Origin: Clostridiaceae bacterium
GTDB taxonomy: Bacteria > Bacillota > Clostridia > Oscillospirales > Acutalibacteraceae
DNA length: 7,110 nt
Direction: 5' to 3'
Assembly: GCA_016292705.1 (NCBI GenBank)
Contig: JAEDHZ010000078.1
Location: 1 to 7,110 of the forward strand
A program made the translations under genes and the position numbers. This document shows positions 5,566 to 7,110 of the stretch, one piece after another; position 1 is the stretch's first letter, and every line of letters starts with the position of its first letter. Below the pieces are notes generated by a model. It ran no database searches and was not told where the DNA came from. It was given only the letters and a program-made list of their open reading frames with translations.

Positions 5566-6135
5566 TCAGTCAACTGCGACCTCAATCTGGTCGAGTTCAA
5601 GCTCAACGGGGGTTTCCCTGCCGAGCATCGAGATCATGACAACAACGATCTGTTTTGCAAGGTCAATGCTGTCAACAATACCGCTGTAGCCGTCGAAAGG
5701 ACCGCTGAGAATATTGACAAAATCTCCGACCTTGTAGTTAACCTCGGTGGATCTCTGTTCAATACCGAGTCTGAAAACCTCCTCCTCCGTGAGGGGGACG
5801 GGCTTGCTTCCGGGGCCGACAAAACCGGTAACACCGCGTGTGTTGCGGATAACATACCACGCTTCATCGGTCATGGTAAGCTCTTCGTCTTCAAACTCGC
5901 TGCGTTTTCTGTATGAGCACGCAACCTTAACCATGACATAGCCGGGGAAGAGCTTGCGCTCAACCTCTTTTTTGCTGTCGTCTTTAATCTCGGTAACGAT
6001 CTCCGTGGGGATTTTCACCTCGAAGATCTGATCTTGCATCTTACGGTTTTCAACAACCGTTTCGATGTTTGAGGCTACCTTGTTTTCGTAGCCCGAATAG
6101 GTGTGCACAACAAACCATCTGGCGTTGTCAGCCAT
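5566..6135 (-). CDS. nusG: transcription termination/antitermination factor NusG
   Basis: NusG binds the RNA polymerase clamp and modulates pausing and elongation; its KOW domain contacts partners such as Rho or S10. It has 189 residues. The NGN domain runs from WFVVHTYSGYENKVASNIE (7-25) through KLFPGYVMVK (61-70) to RNTRGVTGFVGPGSKPVPL (97-115). The KOW domain begins at YKVGDFVNILSGPFDGYSGI (134-153) and ends at the C-terminus. The oddity is VACSYRKRSEFEDEELTMTD (71-90): from memory the B. subtilis protein goes almost straight from FPGYVLVEI to VMTDDSW, so about 15 charged residues are inserted here, inside the NGN domain. ATG at 6135 has GGAGG seven bases upstream. It follows secE by 24 bases, so the two are surely cotranscribed. 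Confidence 0.97.
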   Translation of the reverse strand: MADNARWFVVHTYSGYENKVASNIETVVENRKMQDQIFEVKIPTEIVTEIKDDSKKEVERKLFPGYVMVKVACSYRKRSEFEDEELTMTDEAWYVIRNTRGVTGFVGPGSKPVPLTEEEVFRLGIEQRSTEVNYKVGDFVNILSGPFDGYSGIVDSIDLAKQIVVVMISMLGRETPVELELDQIEVAVD

Positions 6136-6159
6136 CGTTACACCTCCGGAAAACTTGAA

Positions 6160-6675
6160 TTATTCTGCTGCCGTGCTGCTTTCCTTGCTTTCCGTCGTTT
6201 TTGCGGCGGTAGTTTCTTTTTCGGAAGAGTCAGCCTTTGTGGTGGATTCCTTGGAGGAATCAGCCTTTGTTGTGCTTTCATCCTCGTCATGATCATGGTC
6301 ATGACCGTCGTCTGCCACAGCCGAGGTTGTGGTCTCACCACGGTTTGCAAGGGACTTGAGACCGGTTACGCCGGCGCCGAGACCCTGATCGATAGCAAAA
6401 ATAATGATGGCTGCGACCGCAACAACAAGAATAACAATACCTGTGCTCTTGAGCACAGTCTTCGCGTCAGGCCAAACAATCTTCTTGGTTTCACCTTTGA
6501 AGTTCTTAAAGAAATCCTTAGTACTCTTGCCTGCACGGACGAAGAAGTTAGGCTTGTCTGATTTTTTGTCAGCGCCCTTGGCGGCCTTGGCAACCTTTGC
6601 AGCAGCCTTGCTTTCATCGGTTGCGGCCTTTTCAACCTTCGAGCCCTGAGCAGCTTTTTTTTCCTTGTCAGCCAT
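6160..6675 (-). CDS. secE: preprotein translocase subunit SecE with long N- and C-terminal extensions
   Basis: SecE clamps SecY in the SecYEG membrane channel. The conserved core is only about residues 52-99: an amphipathic helix near TKDFFKNFKGETKKI, the hallmark WP at 68-69 (KKIVWPDAK), and one membrane helix at about 77-96. B. subtilis SecE is about 59 residues; this one has 171. The first 45 residues are rich in Lys and Ala. After the membrane helix come about 70 residues rich in Ser, Thr, Lys, Glu and Asp, including DDGHDHDHDED (122-132) and two tandem copies of ESTTKADSS(K/E) at 133-152. With the usual single-span N-in topology this tail would lie outside the membrane. Identity rests on the core, the length of the hydrophobic helix and the place between rpmG and nusG. 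ATG at 6675 has GGAGG eight bases upstream, 18 bases after rpmG. Confidence 0.94.
   Translation of the reverse strand: MADKEKKAAQGSKVEKAATDESKAAAKVAKAAKGADKKSDKPNFFVRAGKSTKDFFKNFKGETKKIVWPDAKTVLKSTGIVILVVAVAAIIIFAIDQGLGAGVTGLKSLANRGETTTSAVADDGHDHDHDEDESTTKADSSKESTTKADSSEKETTAAKTTESKESSTAAE
6220..6279 (-). repeat. tandem 30-base coding repeat in the secE tail
   Basis: Two adjacent 30-base units, 6279-6250 and 6249-6220 on the minus strand, encode ESTTKADSSK and ESTTKADSSE. The nine shared residues include four codons that differ silently (AGC/TCC, ACA/ACC, GAT/GAC, TCC/TCT); only the last residue changes. The copies therefore diverged at the DNA level while the peptide stayed the same. Confidence 0.85.
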
Positions 6676-6693
6676 TACTCTAACCTCCCGTGA

Positions 6694-6843
6694 TTACTTG
6701 GTTTCTTTGTGGAGAGTGTGCTTCTTGCAGAATCTGCAGTACTTGTTCATCTCCAACCTGTCAGGATTGTTCTTTTTGTTTTTCATTGTGTTGTAATTGC
6801 GCTGCTTGCATTCCGAGCAAGCCAAAGTAACTTTTACTCTCAT
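6694..6843 (-). CDS. rpmG: 50S ribosomal protein L33, zinc-binding type
   Basis: A small 50S protein near the tRNA exit site. With ATG at 6843 it has 49 residues, the usual length. It keeps both zinc-ribbon pairs, C9-S-E-C12 and C36-R-F-C39, so it is the zinc-dependent (C+) form rather than the cysteine-free paralogue made under zinc shortage by many Firmicutes. [20 protein letters not shown] (15-34) and the end [10 protein letters not shown] are typical of L33. GGAGG lies eight bases upstream of ATG. An in-frame extension to 6939 is rejected because it runs through the folded leader and has no family match. It is the first gene after the promoter at 6969-6997, and secE begins 18 bases after its stop, the standard Firmicutes order. 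Confidence 0.97.
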   Translation of the reverse strand: MRVKVTLACSECKQRNYNTMKNKKNNPDRLEMNKYCRFCKKHTLHKETK

Positions 6844-6901
6844 GAACGGCACCTCCATTAAAAGGATTATTGCGGCCCTCATGCGGGAAAAACAAACCGC
6901 A

Positions 6902-6961
6902 GGAAGACCTTTAAGGCCTCCCTCTGAATCCGGGCACAAAAATAAAGCCCTCTTTCAGAGG
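6902..6961 (-). promoter_or_regulatory. folded 5' leader of the rpmG operon
   Basis: The leader is about 120 bases long. On the minus strand CCTCTGAA (6961-6954) pairs perfectly with TTCAGAGG (6928-6921), enclosing GGGC (6950-6947) with GCCC (6935-6932). A second hairpin, GGGAGGCCT (6922-6914) with AGGTCTTCC (6910-6902), has two wobbles and a three-base loop. Further on, TGCGG (6901-6897) can pair with either of two later CCGCA copies. At the 5' end CCTCT can instead pair with the adjacent AGAGG. I do not recognise this as a named leader family. Confidence 0.55.
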
Positions 6962-6968
6962 TATTAAG

Positions 6969-6997
6969 AGTTTATCACACATTGATACCTTCGTCAA
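6969..6997 (-). promoter_or_regulatory. sigma-A promoter of rpmG-secE-nusG-rplK-rplA
   Basis: The minus strand has -35 TTGACG (6997-6992; 5 of 6 consensus bases), a 17-base spacer and -10 TAAACT (6974-6969; 4 of 6). TG one base before the -10 makes an extended -10 (TGATAAACT). A/T-rich DNA lies upstream. The start should be near 6961-6963, at the first arm of the leader hairpin. Confidence 0.78.
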
Positions 6998-7033
6998 GAG
7001 GATTTTGAAGTTTTTTCAAAAAAATTTTTATCC

Positions 7034-7069
7034 GACCGTCGGCTGTCCGCAGGGCAACAGCCGACGGTC
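7034..7069 (-). terminator. 13-bp hairpin, likely terminator of the upstream gene
   Basis: GACCGTCGGCTGT and ACAGCCGACGGTC are perfect 13-bp inverted arms (7034-7046 and 7057-7069) with a 10-base loop. On the minus strand the T-run comes late: GGATAAAAATTTTTTT follows the stem, so the T residues start about 9 bases after it. It stands 14 bases after the first stop codon in the edge fragment and 37 bases before the rpmG -35. It probably insulates the operon from the gene upstream, but lacks the adjacent U-tract of a textbook terminator. Confidence 0.65.
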
Positions 7070-7083
7070 ACATCAGTCAATTC

Positions 7084-7110
7084 TTACTTGTTGCGTGACT
7101 TTTCAAAAGC
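7084..7110 (-). CDS. partial 3' end of an unidentified upstream gene
   Basis: The minus strand from the edge reads AFEKSRNK followed by TAA (7086-7084), just before a strong hairpin, as expected for the end of a gene. Eight residues are too few to identify it. A second open frame from the edge would end at 7077. In B. subtilis sigH precedes rpmG, but nothing here tests that. Confidence 0.3.
   Translation of the reverse strand, partial: AFEKSRNK

Noticed and set aside
6844..6939. N-terminal extension of rpmG to 6939
   Set aside because: It overlaps the folded leader and gives residues unlike L33; the ATG at 6843 gives the normal 49 residues.
1..7110. CRISPR arrays, insertion sequences, tRNA or rRNA genes, phage or defence genes
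   Set aside because: No spaced direct repeats, transposase frames, tRNA-like folds or foreign-looking genes were seen; all stretches are explained by housekeeping genes and their leaders.

Overview
The window is a piece of chromosome from an endospore-forming, low-to-mid GC Gram-positive anaerobe. Class Clostridia is well supported; the order Oscillospirales (Ruminococcaceae-like) is a guess from protein style. The evidence is a spore-germination protein of the SpoVAF type, strong GGAGG ribosome binding sites before nearly every gene, a Bacillus-length pyrimidine-nucleoside phosphorylase, and the Firmicutes gene order rpmG-secE-nusG-rplK-rplA-rplJ-rplL.

Layout. At the left edge one plus-strand gene, pdp (27-1328), makes pyrimidine-nucleoside phosphorylase. 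It converges on a minus-strand spoVAF-like gene (1385-2839), and a 10-bp perfect hairpin between them can end transcription in both directions. Everything from 2975 to the right edge reads on the minus strand. In transcription order this is: the last codons of an unidentified gene (7084-7110), a 13-bp hairpin, an extended -10 promoter, a folded leader of about 120 nt, then rpmG, secE, nusG, rplK and rplA. A second, near-perfect sigma-A promoter follows, then an L10-leader attenuator, rplJ, rplL and a canonical terminator. rpoB, the usual next gene, is absent: the cluster ends at the terminator and spoVAF follows.

How the genes work together. RpmG, RplK, RplA, RplJ and RplL are 50S proteins; L11, L10 and L7/L12 form the factor-binding stalk and L1 forms the opposite stalk. 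NusG is the transcription elongation factor that binds RNA polymerase, and SecE is a subunit of the SecYEG translocon. The control layer is dense. Two copies of a GTGGGAG...AACCAC stem-internal-loop element lie just before the ribosome binding sites of rplK and rplA and resemble the 23S rRNA site of L1. An L10 leader with an intrinsic terminator, a possible antiterminator and a possible anti-Shine-Dalgarno segment precedes rplJ, which itself starts with TTG.

No unknown multi-gene system is visible; most of the window is conserved housekeeping DNA. The points that deserve a second look are the paired L1 mimics, the alternative pairings in the L10 leader, a SecE with a long His/Asp-rich and repeat-bearing tail, a charged insertion of about 15 residues in NusG, the missing rpoB, and a stand-alone spoVAF.
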